The position numbers were made by a program, and so were the translations under genes. The notes below the pieces were generated by a model that saw only the letters and a program-made list of their open reading frames with translations, did not search any database and was not told where the DNA came from. From the IMG/VR virus record IMGVR_UViG_3300032676_001258, positions 1 through 36,436 of that record: a stretch of 36,436 nucleotides of DNA. One strand, 5' to 3'. This document shows, one piece after another, positions 8,261 through 18,900 of this stretch (its first letter is position 1; every line of letters starts with the position of its first letter). Origin of the DNA: a virus.

Positions 8261-8683
8261 ATGGCAGTTACAAGAGCGGATACTCTTACATCTACGATCA
8301 AAAAACAAGAATATTTCTCAGATTTTCTTGATAGTTTTGCCGTATCGCCTGTTGGTGGTGAACTTGGTAAAGTAGTCAACGAACGTTCTGTGTCCCAATC
8401 AATCAAAAATTTGATAATGACTTCTCTTGGAGAAAGATTGTTTCAACCAACGGTTGGTTCAAACATTTACAATTCTGTTTTTGAGTTTAATGACAATCTT
8501 ACTAACGCTTCAATAGAATTTAATATAGCGAACACTTTAAAATATAATGAACCTAGATGCAATTTGATTTCTGTCAACGTCTCTTCGACAGACGATTATA
8601 GTTTACAAGTAACTATCACTTACGCTCTTATAAATAATCCTGAACCAATAACAATAAACTTCATGCTTCAAAGAGTGCGATAA
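8261..8683 (+). CDS. 25: baseplate wedge subunit gp25
   Basis: At 140 residues this matches T4 gp25 and the GPW/gp25 family in size and sequence. The motif SQSIKNLIMTSLGERLFQP near residues 45-63 and the hallmark E97-P98-R99 (in NEPRCNLISVNV) are both present. In contractile machines gp25 sits at the core of the wedge and helps anchor and start the sheath. It is set 9 bases after the spike gene with TAAGGAAA as ribosome binding site, and abuts gp6. The stop codon is immediately followed by the gp6 ATG, so the two are probably co-translated. Confidence 0.93.
   Translation: MAVTRADTLTSTIKKQEYFSDFLDSFAVSPVGGELGKVVNERSVSQSIKNLIMTSLGERLFQPTVGSNIYNSVFEFNDNLTNASIEFNIANTLKYNEPRCNLISVNVSSTDDYSLQVTITYALINNPEPITINFMLQRVR
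8629..8636 (+). promoter_or_regulatory. possible intragenic late promoter before gp6
   Basis: An exact TATAAATA lies inside the 3' end of the gp25 gene, 47 bases before the gp6 ATG. It matches the T4 late promoter consensus, but it also encodes ordinary codons (Leu-Ile-Asn), so it may be chance. Confidence 0.3.
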
Positions 8684-10474
8684 ATGGCAGCAAATAGCAA
8701 TCTAACTCTTACATCATTAGATTTTGATACTTTAAAAAACAATTTAATTACGTTCCTAAAAAGTCAACCTACCTTTAAGGATTATAATTTCACAGGATCT
8801 AATATGAACGTATTGTTGGACGTAATGTCTTACAATACGTTCCTTAATGCATTTTATCTTAATATGGTCGCTTCTGAAATGTTTCTAGATTCGGCTCAAA
8901 AATTAGATTCGGTTATTTCTCACGCCAAAGAATTGAATTATCTACCCAGATCAAATCGTTCCCCAGTTGCTACAATAAGTTTTACCCTAAACACTGCCGA
9001 CAATAGTAATAACAACACAATTACAAATCCTTTAGTTATACCAAAAGGGACAATTTTTAGTGGTTTAAACGCGAATGGTGGATTTACTTACGTAACGAAT
9101 GAAGAAACATCTTATCTTTCAACAAATACAGTATATACGATTTCTAATTTACAAATTTATGAAGGTTCTTATGTACAAGATACTTTCGTTGTTGATTATT
9201 CTAATCCTTCACAAATATTCACTTTATCAAACCCTTCTATTGATACGACAAGCCTTACTGTTACTGTTAACGAAAACGGAACCAACACTGTATATACTTA
9301 CGCGGAAAATCTTTTTGGTTTAAGTAATACTTCCAATGTTTATTTCTTGCAAGCGACGGCAAACCAACAATATCAGATATTATTCGGTGATAATGTGTTT
9401 GGTTACAACCCATTGAACGGCGATATAATTTACGCAAAATATAGAACAACTTTTGGTTCGGATGGAAACGGAATAACATCTTTTATGATCGATCAAGATT
9501 TAGGTGCGATTAATGGTGGCGTCGGTGTGCCTAGCGTTATAACAACTGTAAGTCCTTCCGTTGGCGGAGCAAACGCAGAAACTATTGAATCGATTAGATT
9601 CAACGCTCCTAGATATTTTCAAACTCAAGGAAGATGTGTTACGGCTTCGGATTACAAGTCAACAATACTTCAAAATTTCCCCGAAGTAGAACACGTTAAT
9701 GTTTTTTCTCTTGAAACTTCTAACAACGTTGTTGAATTTGGAACGGTTTTCGTTTCTATGAGTACGTATACGGGAAATATATTAACAAGTAATAGAAAAC
9801 AAAATATACAATCTTTTGTCAACAATCTTTCCCCTATAGGAATAAACGTTCAAATTGTGGATCCGGATTACCTTTATATTACGCTGAATTCCACTGTGCA
9901 CGTTAATTTTTCTAATACTATTTCTACTCCAGCTACAATTATATCCGAAGTGATCTCGACTATAAACGATTACAATGTTTCTAATTTACAAGATTTTAAC
10001 ACGGCATTTAGAATGTCTAGATTAGAAAATCAAATCAATAACGCCGACGTCGGAATACTTAGTAACGAAACTAAAGCGCAATTATATAAAATATTTTCTC
10101 CTAATTTAAACGTTCCTAGCTCTATTTCTTGTAATTTTCAGAATTCTATTGAGCCTGGTTCTTTGACAAGTAGTTTGTTGGTTTTAAACGGTCAAAATTA
10201 TATATTCACGGATTATATACCAGAAGTAGATATGGGTTCTGGTATAGTGTATGAATTGCTACAATCAAGTTCTTCGACCATAAGTTACAACAAAATAGGA
10301 ACTGTGGATTATACTTCAGGAATTGTAAATATTCAACAAGTTTCTTTCAATAATATTGGAGGCGGTGTTAAAATATATGCAACTCCGACGAATCAAGACT
10401 TGTATTGTTATAACAATACAATTATAGAAATTGATACTATTTCTGGATTAACAATAAACACAGTCAGCGGATAA
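8684..10474 (+). CDS. 6: baseplate wedge subunit gp6 (baseplate J-like)
   Basis: This 596-residue protein fits T4 gp6 (about 660 residues), which forms the ring of dimers around the baseplate inner part. The N-terminus has FDTLKNNLITFLKSQPTFKD and GSNMNVLLDVMSYNTFLNAF near residues 10-50, the standard opening of this family. RFNAPRYFQTQGRCVTASDY near residues 305-324 is a strong gp6/Baseplate_J signature, followed by NFPEVEHVNVFSLE. The C-terminal 150 residues (IPEVDMGSGIVYELLQ, TVDYTSGIVNIQQV) form a beta domain also typical of gp6. It abuts gp25 upstream and leaves one base before the next gene, so gp25-gp6-gp7 are a tightly coupled wedge block. Confidence 0.92.
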   Translation: MAANSNLTLTSLDFDTLKNNLITFLKSQPTFKDYNFTGSNMNVLLDVMSYNTFLNAFYLNMVASEMFLDSAQKLDSVISHAKELNYLPRSNRSPVATISFTLNTADNSNNNTITNPLVIPKGTIFSGLNANGGFTYVTNEETSYLSTNTVYTISNLQIYEGSYVQDTFVVDYSNPSQIFTLSNPSIDTTSLTVTVNENGTNTVYTYAENLFGLSNTSNVYFLQATANQQYQILFGDNVFGYNPLNGDIIYAKYRTTFGSDGNGITSFMIDQDLGAINGGVGVPSVITTVSPSVGGANAETIESIRFNAPRYFQTQGRCVTASDYKSTILQNFPEVEHVNVFSLETSNNVVEFGTVFVSMSTYTGNILTSNRKQNIQSFVNNLSPIGINVQIVDPDYLYITLNSTVHVNFSNTISTPATIISEVISTINDYNVSNLQDFNTAFRMSRLENQINNADVGILSNETKAQLYKIFSPNLNVPSSISCNFQNSIEPGSLTSSLLVLNGQNYIFTDYIPEVDMGSGIVYELLQSSSSTISYNKIGTVDYTSGIVNIQQVSFNNIGGGVKIYATPTNQDLYCYNNTIIEIDTISGLTINTVSG

Positions 10475-10475
10475 A

Positions 10476-12764
10476 ATGGAAATAGATAAATTTATTTCTC
10501 CATTCATTGCTTCGCAATTTCCAAACTTCTATCAAACAGAAGGAACGAATTTTATTGCCTTTATGAAGGCGTATTACGAATGGATGGAATCGGAAAATAA
10601 CGCAATATATCAAGTTAGATCTTTACTTGATTATAGAGATATTGATTCTACTCTTCCTCAATTTGTCAAATATTTTAAAGACAAATATATGGATTCTATT
10701 CCGGAAAATATCAAAGCGGATAAAAAACTTTTATTAAAACATATATTAGAATTGTATCGTTCAAAAGGTAGCACAGAATCATACAAATTACTTTTTAGAA
10801 TTTTATTCAATGAAGATATTGAAGTTTATATTCCCAATCAATATGTTTTCAAACTATCTGATAATAACTGGATAACTCCGAAATACATAGAAGTTTCCGA
10901 TAATCCTTATTTGGTAAATCTAATTGGTCAAAAAATTTACTCTTCTTCAACTTTATCAACGGCAGTAGTTGACAATTACTTTACAAAATCTGTTAATAAT
11001 AAAATTATTAACGTTTTATATTTGATTGGTTTAGAAGGTAATTTTCATTACGGAGAAAAAATTTTTTGTGAAGCGGTCCCTCAAATAACTATAGATACAG
11101 CGCCAGTTATATTTGGGTCATTATCTTCTGTTACTGTTGTTCAAGGCGGTATTAATTATAATATTGGCGATGTATTAACCGTTGAGGGCAGCGGTTACGG
11201 AGCATTGGCTAAAGTTGCTGCGACTAGATCTAAAAACGGCGAAGTTACGTTTGAATTAATAGACGGCGGTTCCGGATTTTCTACCGGAGCTATAATAAGT
11301 GTTGACGGAGCAGCGTTTAATATAGTAAACGCCACAAATACAAATCCAGTCGTAATCACAACTTCGAACAATAATACTATAACGAACGGCCAATCTATTA
11401 GGATAGATTACGTTGATGGAATGTTTCAACTTAATTCTAGCGTATATAATTATTACGCTAAATTGATTAATTCAACTTCGTTTTCTGTATATAGCGACCC
11501 AACTTTGTCGACTCCGCTGAATGGAACTACGTTTAACGCGTATTCCCCAAATAGCGGATATGTATATATCAATACTGGAGGTTCTGGGGCAACTTTTAAT
11601 ATTGGTAGTATAGTCAATAAACAAATATATAAATTAAATACTGATTACATTAACACCTATTATAATACTATACTCGATAGCACTATTTCGGGTTATAATA
11701 TCGCGGTTTCTAGTATTAACGGTACTTTTTCAGCTAATAATAAAATTTATATGAGTAATGTTAGCGTAAGAGAATTGGATTGTAATGTTATTTCTACTTC
11801 TTCAGTTTTGTCTGTTGGAGAAAATTTATCGAACTCTTCTCAAGGTATAGCCAATCTAACAGTTTGTATTTCGGATAACACTTACGTTATGGTCAAAGGT
11901 TCTGACATAACGAACGCAAATCTAGCTAGTGGAGTAATATTAAAAAGTAATACAAGTAATACTTACGTATTATTAAACACAGTATTCCCAGTAGAAACAA
12001 TAAATGCGACAGCGAACGTTGTTACTTCAAATTCTACGGTTTTAGGAATAAACGCTCAAAATGGTTATTTTTTACAAGGCGAAAAAATATACAATTCTAA
12101 TTCTACATCGAATGCGGTAATAAATTCTGTAACAAGAAACACCAACTGGGTATTTCAAGTTCCTTTACCGGCCAATTTAGATCAATCGATTCAAAACATT
12201 TTAACCACGGTGAATAAAGAAGTTGGAACAATTGCTTCAATAACTGATATTAATCCGGGAACTGGTTACGCTTCCGATCCGGTCGTTTCTATTGTCGAAC
12301 CTTTAATTTATGATTTAAGAATTTCTGATCCTGTTAATGGTGGTATAGAAGGTTTCAATGTTTACGTCAAAGCTCGTGCTGGATACGCGAACGGTATAGT
12401 AACTGCGATCACTATAGTCGATAGTGGATTTGGTTACGATAGAGACCAAGTAGTTAATTTGTTAAATTCTAATAATAACTACGTGGTAACTGGAACAACG
12501 TTTGTTGATATTAATGGAATAGGACAAGGGTATTGGACTAATCATAAAAGTTTCGTTAGCGACGTTATGAAAATTCAAGACAGTAATTTTTATCAAAATT
12601 ATTCTTATCAAATAATAGCGGAAAGAATGATAGATACATATAAAGAATTAGTTTACGATTTGGTTCACCCTATTGGAATCAAATTGTTCGGTACTTTCGC
12701 GGTTAAAGATAATTTAATTTCTAATTATTCTCAATTAGCCAATTCATATTTTGTTCAGTCATAA
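10476..12764 (+). CDS. 7: baseplate wedge protein, gp7-like
   Basis: The N-terminal 200 residues resemble the gp7-type wedge protein of distant T4-like phages. They open with FISPFIASQFPNFYQTEGTN, include FMKAYYEWME and DYRDIDSTLPQFVKYFKDKY, and carry HILELYRSKGSTESYKLLFR near residues 88-107, which also recalls P2 gpI-type tail proteins. The last 50 residues (AERMIDTYKELVYDLVHPIG) are also family-like. Between them lie about 500 residues of repeated beta modules such as GNFHYGEKIFCE, NGTFSANNKIYM and NGYFLQGEKIYN. At 762 residues it is shorter than T4 gp7 (about 1032). In T4, gp7 links gp6, gp8, gp10 and gp53. Position between gp6 and gp8 supports the call, but the gp7 name is less sure than its neighbours. 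Confidence 0.65.
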   Translation: MEIDKFISPFIASQFPNFYQTEGTNFIAFMKAYYEWMESENNAIYQVRSLLDYRDIDSTLPQFVKYFKDKYMDSIPENIKADKKLLLKHILELYRSKGSTESYKLLFRILFNEDIEVYIPNQYVFKLSDNNWITPKYIEVSDNPYLVNLIGQKIYSSSTLSTAVVDNYFTKSVNNKIINVLYLIGLEGNFHYGEKIFCEAVPQITIDTAPVIFGSLSSVTVVQGGINYNIGDVLTVEGSGYGALAKVAATRSKNGEVTFELIDGGSGFSTGAIISVDGAAFNIVNATNTNPVVITTSNNNTITNGQSIRIDYVDGMFQLNSSVYNYYAKLINSTSFSVYSDPTLSTPLNGTTFNAYSPNSGYVYINTGGSGATFNIGSIVNKQIYKLNTDYINTYYNTILDSTISGYNIAVSSINGTFSANNKIYMSNVSVRELDCNVISTSSVLSVGENLSNSSQGIANLTVCISDNTYVMVKGSDITNANLASGVILKSNTSNTYVLLNTVFPVETINATANVVTSNSTVLGINAQNGYFLQGEKIYNSNSTSNAVINSVTRNTNWVFQVPLPANLDQSIQNILTTVNKEVGTIASITDINPGTGYASDPVVSIVEPLIYDLRISDPVNGGIEGFNVYVKARAGYANGIVTAITIVDSGFGYDRDQVVNLLNSNNNYVVTGTTFVDINGIGQGYWTNHKSFVSDVMKIQDSNFYQNYSYQIIAERMIDTYKELVYDLVHPIGIKLFGTFAVKDNLISNYSQLANSYFVQS

Positions 12765-12767
12765 ATA
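12760..12767 (+). promoter_or_regulatory. late-promoter-like box before gp8
   Basis: CATAAATA differs by one base from the T4 late consensus TATAAATA and overlaps the end of the gp7-like gene. It lies 28 bases before the gp8 ATG, in one of the few gaps over 25 bases in this operon. Confidence 0.5.
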
Positions 12768-12795
12768 CAATATTGGAACATTAAGAGATCATTAA

Positions 12796-15700
12796 ATGGC
12801 AATTTTAACTATCAATCACAACATTAATCTTGTTACTGATTTTATTAATGACGTCAGTAACGGCGAGAATTCTTATTATTGTTTTGTATCTAAAGCTACA
12901 CCTTGGACCGACGCCAATGGAAACATATACGACAGTAACGTTCCGGAAGCGAATAATTCAATTTTTCAGGTAGAACAGGGAACATATCAAAACATCGTTT
13001 ATGGAAAACGTTTAAGTAATTCCGATGTTGTTCCTATGGTAGTTAGAAATAATTGGTCAAACGGGACTGTTTACGCTAGATATAACGATACAGACCCAAA
13101 CCTTTACAATGAAAATTTTTACGTAATCACTGATCAAAACGCAGTTTACAAATGTATTGACAACGGATACTCTGTATTAACTCCGAACGGAGTTCCTTCT
13201 ACTTACGAGCCAAGCTCAACAACAACAATTGGCAATTTTACGACTCCTGACGGTTATATTTGGAAGTATATGTTTACGGTGGACCCAACAACATATAATA
13301 ATTTCCAATCGGCGAATTATATACCCGTTACTCCAAACAATGCGGTTCAAGGAAATGCCGTTCCTGGAACGATTGATAGTTTGGTTTTAACTAACGGAGG
13401 AACAAACTATCAAATTTACGAAGAAGGATTTTTACAGTCTGTAGTTAATAATTACGTTGTTCAGTTACCATCAACTTCTTCGCCTTCCGACAACTATTAT
13501 TCAGGTTCTTCAATTTATTTTAAAGCTGGTTTTGGTGCTGGCCAGCTGGCCAACATCGTAAATTACAGCGGAACAACTAAGCTTATAACCGTAAATCCTC
13601 CGTTTAATTATTATGAAAATTTACAATTAAGTAATGTTAATGGTATTTTCAACATAGGCAATTTAATTTATCAAAATATTGCTTATATAACATATTATTA
13701 TCAATCTGGTTATTTAAACACTGGCGACACTCTTATTCAATCTGACACTGGCGTCTACGGAACTATTAATTTCAGTAACTCTACTAATATCGTACTTAAT
13801 GAACAATTTAAAGGATTGTCCCCAAATTACCCTATGTATGATACTTCATATTCAGCGGTTAAACGTAACGGTAAAGTATCGATCTCGAATAACTCTTCAA
13901 ACGTTGTCGCTGTTTCAAATAATTATTTTTCTAATGATTTTTCGGTCGGTAGCTACATAAGAATCGGCGAAAATGCAAACACAAATTTAAGAAGAGTTGT
14001 TTCAGTAAATTCTTCAATAATTACAGTGAATTATCCGTTCAATAACATATTGACTAGCGCGAATTGTTATTATGTTAACAACGCAATAAGTATTAACGGA
14101 TTTAGCGAACAAACATATGAGGGGGCGGTAGTTTATACTAATCTTAACTCTACTGAATTATCTATTAGTAATACTCAACCTTCTAATTCTTCTTTCTTTT
14201 TAGGAGAAACGGTTGTAATAGTTGACAGTAGCAACACTAGCCAAGGCGCTAATGGAACTGTTTCTTTTGCTAATTCTTCTAATATGATTCTTAATAATGT
14301 TAATGGTAACGTAAATAACCTTGCTAATTTATACGCTTATGGTTTGTATTCTCAAGCTAAAGCCTATATCAACAATAATATTTCTTATCCAAATATAACT
14401 GTGTCGACTATAGAAGGCGGTTTTCTTTCTGGTGTTCCCGTTGTATCTGCATACGCGAACGGCGTTCCTTCTGGTAACGCTCTAGTGGTTTCTTCTTATA
14501 CTTCTCCAAACGAGTTAACGGAATATGTAATATCCCCAAAGGTTAATATTGAAGGAGACGGCAACGGAGCTCTAGCATATTGCACCGTTGATTTAAGCGG
14601 TAATAATCCTTCCAGATCAATTTCTTCGATTATATTAATTAATGGCGGCGAGAGTTATACACAAGCTAACATTTCAATTTCTTCAAACACATTATATGGA
14701 AGTGGCGCAATTGTACAACCTCAAATAAGCCCTGTAAACGGTCATGGCTATGACGCTTATACAGAACTTGGCGCTATTTACGCCGGATTATACACCAAAT
14801 TTGACACTGCAGTAAACGAAAACTATAGTTTACCTTTATACGGTTCTTATAGAACCATAGGAATAATTAAAAACCCTGCGATCAAAGATGCAATTATTAA
14901 TCTAACTGATTTCGATAGAATTCAATTAGGCATTAGTAATACCAGCGGAACTTTTTCTATAGGAGAAATAGTTTATCAACCTTCTTCAAACGCTGCTGGA
15001 GTAATTTCTACAAGTAATAGTAGCTCTATAGTATTAGATAATTATGGCGGAACGTTTAATTTTGATTCTTCTAATTTAGCTAATTCTTCTACTCTATTAT
15101 ACGGTCTTATTTCTGGCGCAAACAGCCATTGTACTTCTTCTAATGTGGTTTATTTTATTTTACCCGCTAATACAGAAGCTCTAGTGGATAGCACAAGCGG
15201 TGGTACCGCTACTATGACTCAAGTGATTTCAAATACACAAATAAGAGTATCGAACGTAGTTGGAAAATTTTCACAAAATGATTTGATTACGGAAAGTTTA
15301 AATGGTAATTACGCCAACATTGATTCTATATACACATCAAATGGAACGGTAAATTCAACAGTTAATTTCGGTAGTAGTTTCAATCAAACAGCGAGATTAA
15401 CGTTATCATCAAATACAAATAACTACAATTTGTATGAGTATGTTACACAAAACACTACTTACGCAACAGGAAGAATAATTAGTAAAACTGACGAGTTAGA
15501 TTTAGTTTACAATGCCGCCGCCTCTTTCTCCGTCGGGGATATCTTAATAAACGCTAACACAGGTTCTAACGCTGTTGTTACTTACGCTAACAATTCATCG
15601 AACTATTTGAAATTATCTGCGGTGAATATGACGGGATTTAACGAAACTACACATAAACCGTTCAACGTTGGAGATACTATTAAAAATCCTTCAGGAAGTA

Positions 15701-15981
15701 AAATTTCAACTATAAATAATGTTTATAGCGTTTTGGTTTTGGATGATGTTAGAAGTATCGTAAGTTCTAACACTACACCATTTATAGGGGAATTCGGTGT
15801 TTATCAAATATCCGGATATGAAATTGTTGGTAATACTTCCGGTTCTGTTGGTATAATGAGCTTAGTGAAATTGCCTGATTTAGTTAGAGAATCTGGTCAA
15901 GTAATATATCTAGAAAATATGACCCCTTTTAATGTAAATGCAACATCAACTGAACAAGTTAACATAGTTATTAAATTTTAG
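12796..15981 (+). CDS. 8: baseplate wedge subunit gp8 with very large beta-repeat insertions
   Basis: Both ends match T4 gp8. The N-terminus has YYCFVSKATPWTD and later TPDGYIWKYMFTVDP (near 156-170). IGIIKNP appears near residue 686, and the C-terminus is GQVIYLENMTPFNV...EQVNIVIKF, aligning with the T4 gp8 end (MIYMENRPPI...EEINILFTF). T4 gp8 has 334 residues; this protein has 1061. The surplus lies in two blocks, roughly residues 200-670 and 700-1030. They are built from repeats of about 45-60 residues with the pattern G-x-F-x-x-G-(E/D)-x-(I/V)-x-Q followed by a strand ending in (I/V)-(V/I)-L-(N/D). In T4, gp8 dimers sit on the wedge periphery, so the insertions probably project outward. 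It is preceded by its own late-promoter-like box. Confidence 0.82.
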   Translation: MAILTINHNINLVTDFINDVSNGENSYYCFVSKATPWTDANGNIYDSNVPEANNSIFQVEQGTYQNIVYGKRLSNSDVVPMVVRNNWSNGTVYARYNDTDPNLYNENFYVITDQNAVYKCIDNGYSVLTPNGVPSTYEPSSTTTIGNFTTPDGYIWKYMFTVDPTTYNNFQSANYIPVTPNNAVQGNAVPGTIDSLVLTNGGTNYQIYEEGFLQSVVNNYVVQLPSTSSPSDNYYSGSSIYFKAGFGAGQLANIVNYSGTTKLITVNPPFNYYENLQLSNVNGIFNIGNLIYQNIAYITYYYQSGYLNTGDTLIQSDTGVYGTINFSNSTNIVLNEQFKGLSPNYPMYDTSYSAVKRNGKVSISNNSSNVVAVSNNYFSNDFSVGSYIRIGENANTNLRRVVSVNSSIITVNYPFNNILTSANCYYVNNAISINGFSEQTYEGAVVYTNLNSTELSISNTQPSNSSFFLGETVVIVDSSNTSQGANGTVSFANSSNMILNNVNGNVNNLANLYAYGLYSQAKAYINNNISYPNITVSTIEGGFLSGVPVVSAYANGVPSGNALVVSSYTSPNELTEYVISPKVNIEGDGNGALAYCTVDLSGNNPSRSISSIILINGGESYTQANISISSNTLYGSGAIVQPQISPVNGHGYDAYTELGAIYAGLYTKFDTAVNENYSLPLYGSYRTIGIIKNPAIKDAIINLTDFDRIQLGISNTSGTFSIGEIVYQPSSNAAGVISTSNSSSIVLDNYGGTFNFDSSNLANSSTLLYGLISGANSHCTSSNVVYFILPANTEALVDSTSGGTATMTQVISNTQIRVSNVVGKFSQNDLITESLNGNYANIDSIYTSNGTVNSTVNFGSSFNQTARLTLSSNTNNYNLYEYVTQNTTYATGRIISKTDELDLVYNAAASFSVGDILINANTGSNAVVTYANNSSNYLKLSAVNMTGFNETTHKPFNVGDTIKNPSGSKISTINNVYSVLVLDDVRSIVSSNTTPFIGEFGVYQISGYEIVGNTSGSVGIMSLVKLPDLVRESGQVIYLENMTPFNVNATSTEQVNIVIKF

Positions 15982-15989
15982 AGGAAATA

Positions 15990-18900
15990 ATGGCATCGAA
16001 TACATCCCTTCTTGATACTAATTTGAATACAAGTCCTTATTTTGATGACTATGATCCAACAAAACAATATTATAAAGTATTGTTTAAGCCTGGTACGGCA
16101 GTTCAAGTAAGAGAATTAAATCAGCTTCAATCAATTTTACAGAACCAAATAACCTCGTTCGGTCAAAATATATTCAAAGAAGGTTCGGTAATTAAAGGTT
16201 GTACTTTCACGTTTGATAACAATTACAACTACGTCAAATTGAATGATACGTATGCGAATGGTACTTCTTTAACGGTTTCGGATTTGGTTGGATATAGCGT
16301 CACAAATCCCAACGGGTTGACTGCTACAGTTATTAACTCTTTACCAGGATTGTATTCTAATAATCCTGATCTAAACACATTATATATTAAATATTTGAAC
16401 ACAGGAACTTACAGTAACGGCGCTCCTCAAACGCAATTCGCAAATAGCGAACTTCTAACTTTTATTTCTTCTGCTAATTTAGTTGTTGCAACTGTAGTGT
16501 CAGCAAACGTTGCTAATGTATCAGGAAAAGGTTACGCGTTTACTACAACTGAAGGTATTATTTTTAAAAAGGGGTATTTCATTTATGTTGATCCTCAAAC
16601 CGCTGTAATCGACAAATACTCAAATCAGCCCGATGGTATTTCTGTTGGATTCGAGGCTACTGAAGAATTAATAACTGCAAGTAATGATACAAGCCTTTAT
16701 GATAACGCTGCTGGTGCCCCAAATTATTCTGCGCCGGGTGCTGATCGCCTTAAATTAATTCCTACACTTGTTACAATACCAACAAACACAGCGAATACTA
16801 CAACTTTCTTTTCTTTGGTTGATTTCAAACAAGGCGCGCCGATAACAATAAGACAGGATACCCAATTTAATTCTATCGCTATAGAAGAAGCACGTAGATC
16901 GTACGAAACTAATGGAAACTTCGTAGTTAATCCTTTTATTGTTTCATCACAAAGTTTGGCAAATACATCTGATCCGGATTACGCCACTCATTATAATGCT
17001 TTGGTTAGCGCAGGAATAGGCTACGTTAACGGTTACAGAGTTCAGTTTATTAATAGTAATGCATTCAAAGCGAGAAGAGGAACAGATTATGCCAACGTTT
17101 CTCAACAAAATGTTTCTTTGAATTTTGGTTATTATGTGTTATTAGACGAATTGTCTGGCGAATTCGGCGATTCAAATAAAATCATTCAAGTTCAATTACA
17201 CAGCGTTCCAAAAACTTCTGTAACTAATAGAACTTTCCTAGGTACCAGTTTTTCTCCAACAACGCAAATAGGAACAGCGTACATAAGAGGATTTTCTTAT
17301 AATAGCGGATCTCCAGGAGCAAATACAGCTCAGTATAGATTATATCTATTTGATATTTCGATGAATCCTGGTTCTAATTTTAATAATGTAAAAAGCGTAA
17401 TTTATTATGATAGTTCTTTAAAAGGCGTTGCCGATATTGTTCTAGATTATAATATTTCTTCTAATAATTATATCGCTTCTATCAAATCACCATATTTGAA
17501 TAGTATGATCTATCCATTTGGTCAAAATGCATTATCATCAAACGGATTTAATAATACAGAATTTGATTATAGAAAAATATCAAATACAAATTTTTCTAGT
17601 AGCGCAACTAATTCTATCGCGACTGTCGGGATAACAACTCCTCCTTCTGGTTCCGATAGTTTCCTTTATTTGGGAACTCTATCTTCTTCTCAAATGAATG
17701 ATTTTATTGTTGTTCCAACGTCAAACGGTTATTCAACTAATAAAACTGGAACGGTTACAGTTTCAAGCTCAAGTAACGTTGTTACAGGTTCCGGCACTTC
17801 GTTCTTAACAGATTATGCCGTTGGCGATTTTATTCTTACAAACACATCAGATGTTAGAACTATAACTTCAATATCTAATAATGTTTATTTGACTGTAGAT
17901 AATACTTTTTCTTCTAGCGTAGGAAGTTTGACTCACCAGAAAGCGTTTATTACAGGAAACCCAATACCATTTTCAACAAGACCAAATAGATCAATGAATA
18001 TTTCCGCAAATACGTTGACTATTTCTCTTGGCGAGGGTGCGAACGCAGCTTTTAACATTCAAGTAGCTTCTTCTATTGCTAGATCAGGCGCTACGTCGAT
18101 ACAAAAAATTATTAACAAAAACGTTTTTGTTAAAATCGATTGTTCTAACAACATCAACAAAAACGTAGGTCCATGGGAATTAGGTATACCTGATGTTTTC
18201 AATGTTGACGGTGTATATATTGATACGAGCGGGAATAAAACTTATACAAATACTTCAACAAATTACGCAAGTTATTTCAGTTTAGATAACGGCCAAAGAG
18301 ATGCTTACTATGACTTAGCAACTTTGAATGTTGTAACAAATTCTCCTGCAGACCGTATTAATGCAAATACAACGATTTTAGTTCAGTTGTCGGCGTTTAC
18401 TCATCAATCGGGTTCTGGATATTTTACTTGTAATTCTTATCCAATTGACGACGTAAATACATCAAACGTTAACGCGATAACAACTGCTGAAATACCAACT
18501 TATTCAAGTTCTGGTGGTTATTATTTCGATTTAAGAAATTGTATTGATTTTAGACCTGTTTCTTCAAACACTGCAAACGTGGCTACAAGCATAGCAACAG
18601 CGACTGTTAATCCTTCATCAACATTAAGTTTTAATGGAACTCCTATATTACCAGATCCTGATTCTATTTTTATTACAGACCTTGCGTATTATCTTTCAAG
18701 AACAGATAGACTAGCTATCGATACTTCTGGTAATATTGTTATCACCGAAGGATTGCCCGCTGTTGCAAATCCTCCAGCGCCGTCCGAACAAAATGGTACG
18801 ATGACTCTTTCATTGTTATCAATCCCGCCTTATCCTTCTTTGACAACCAACGAAGCCAAAGAGTACAACAGATATGATTTGGCTATTCAATCAGCGACAA

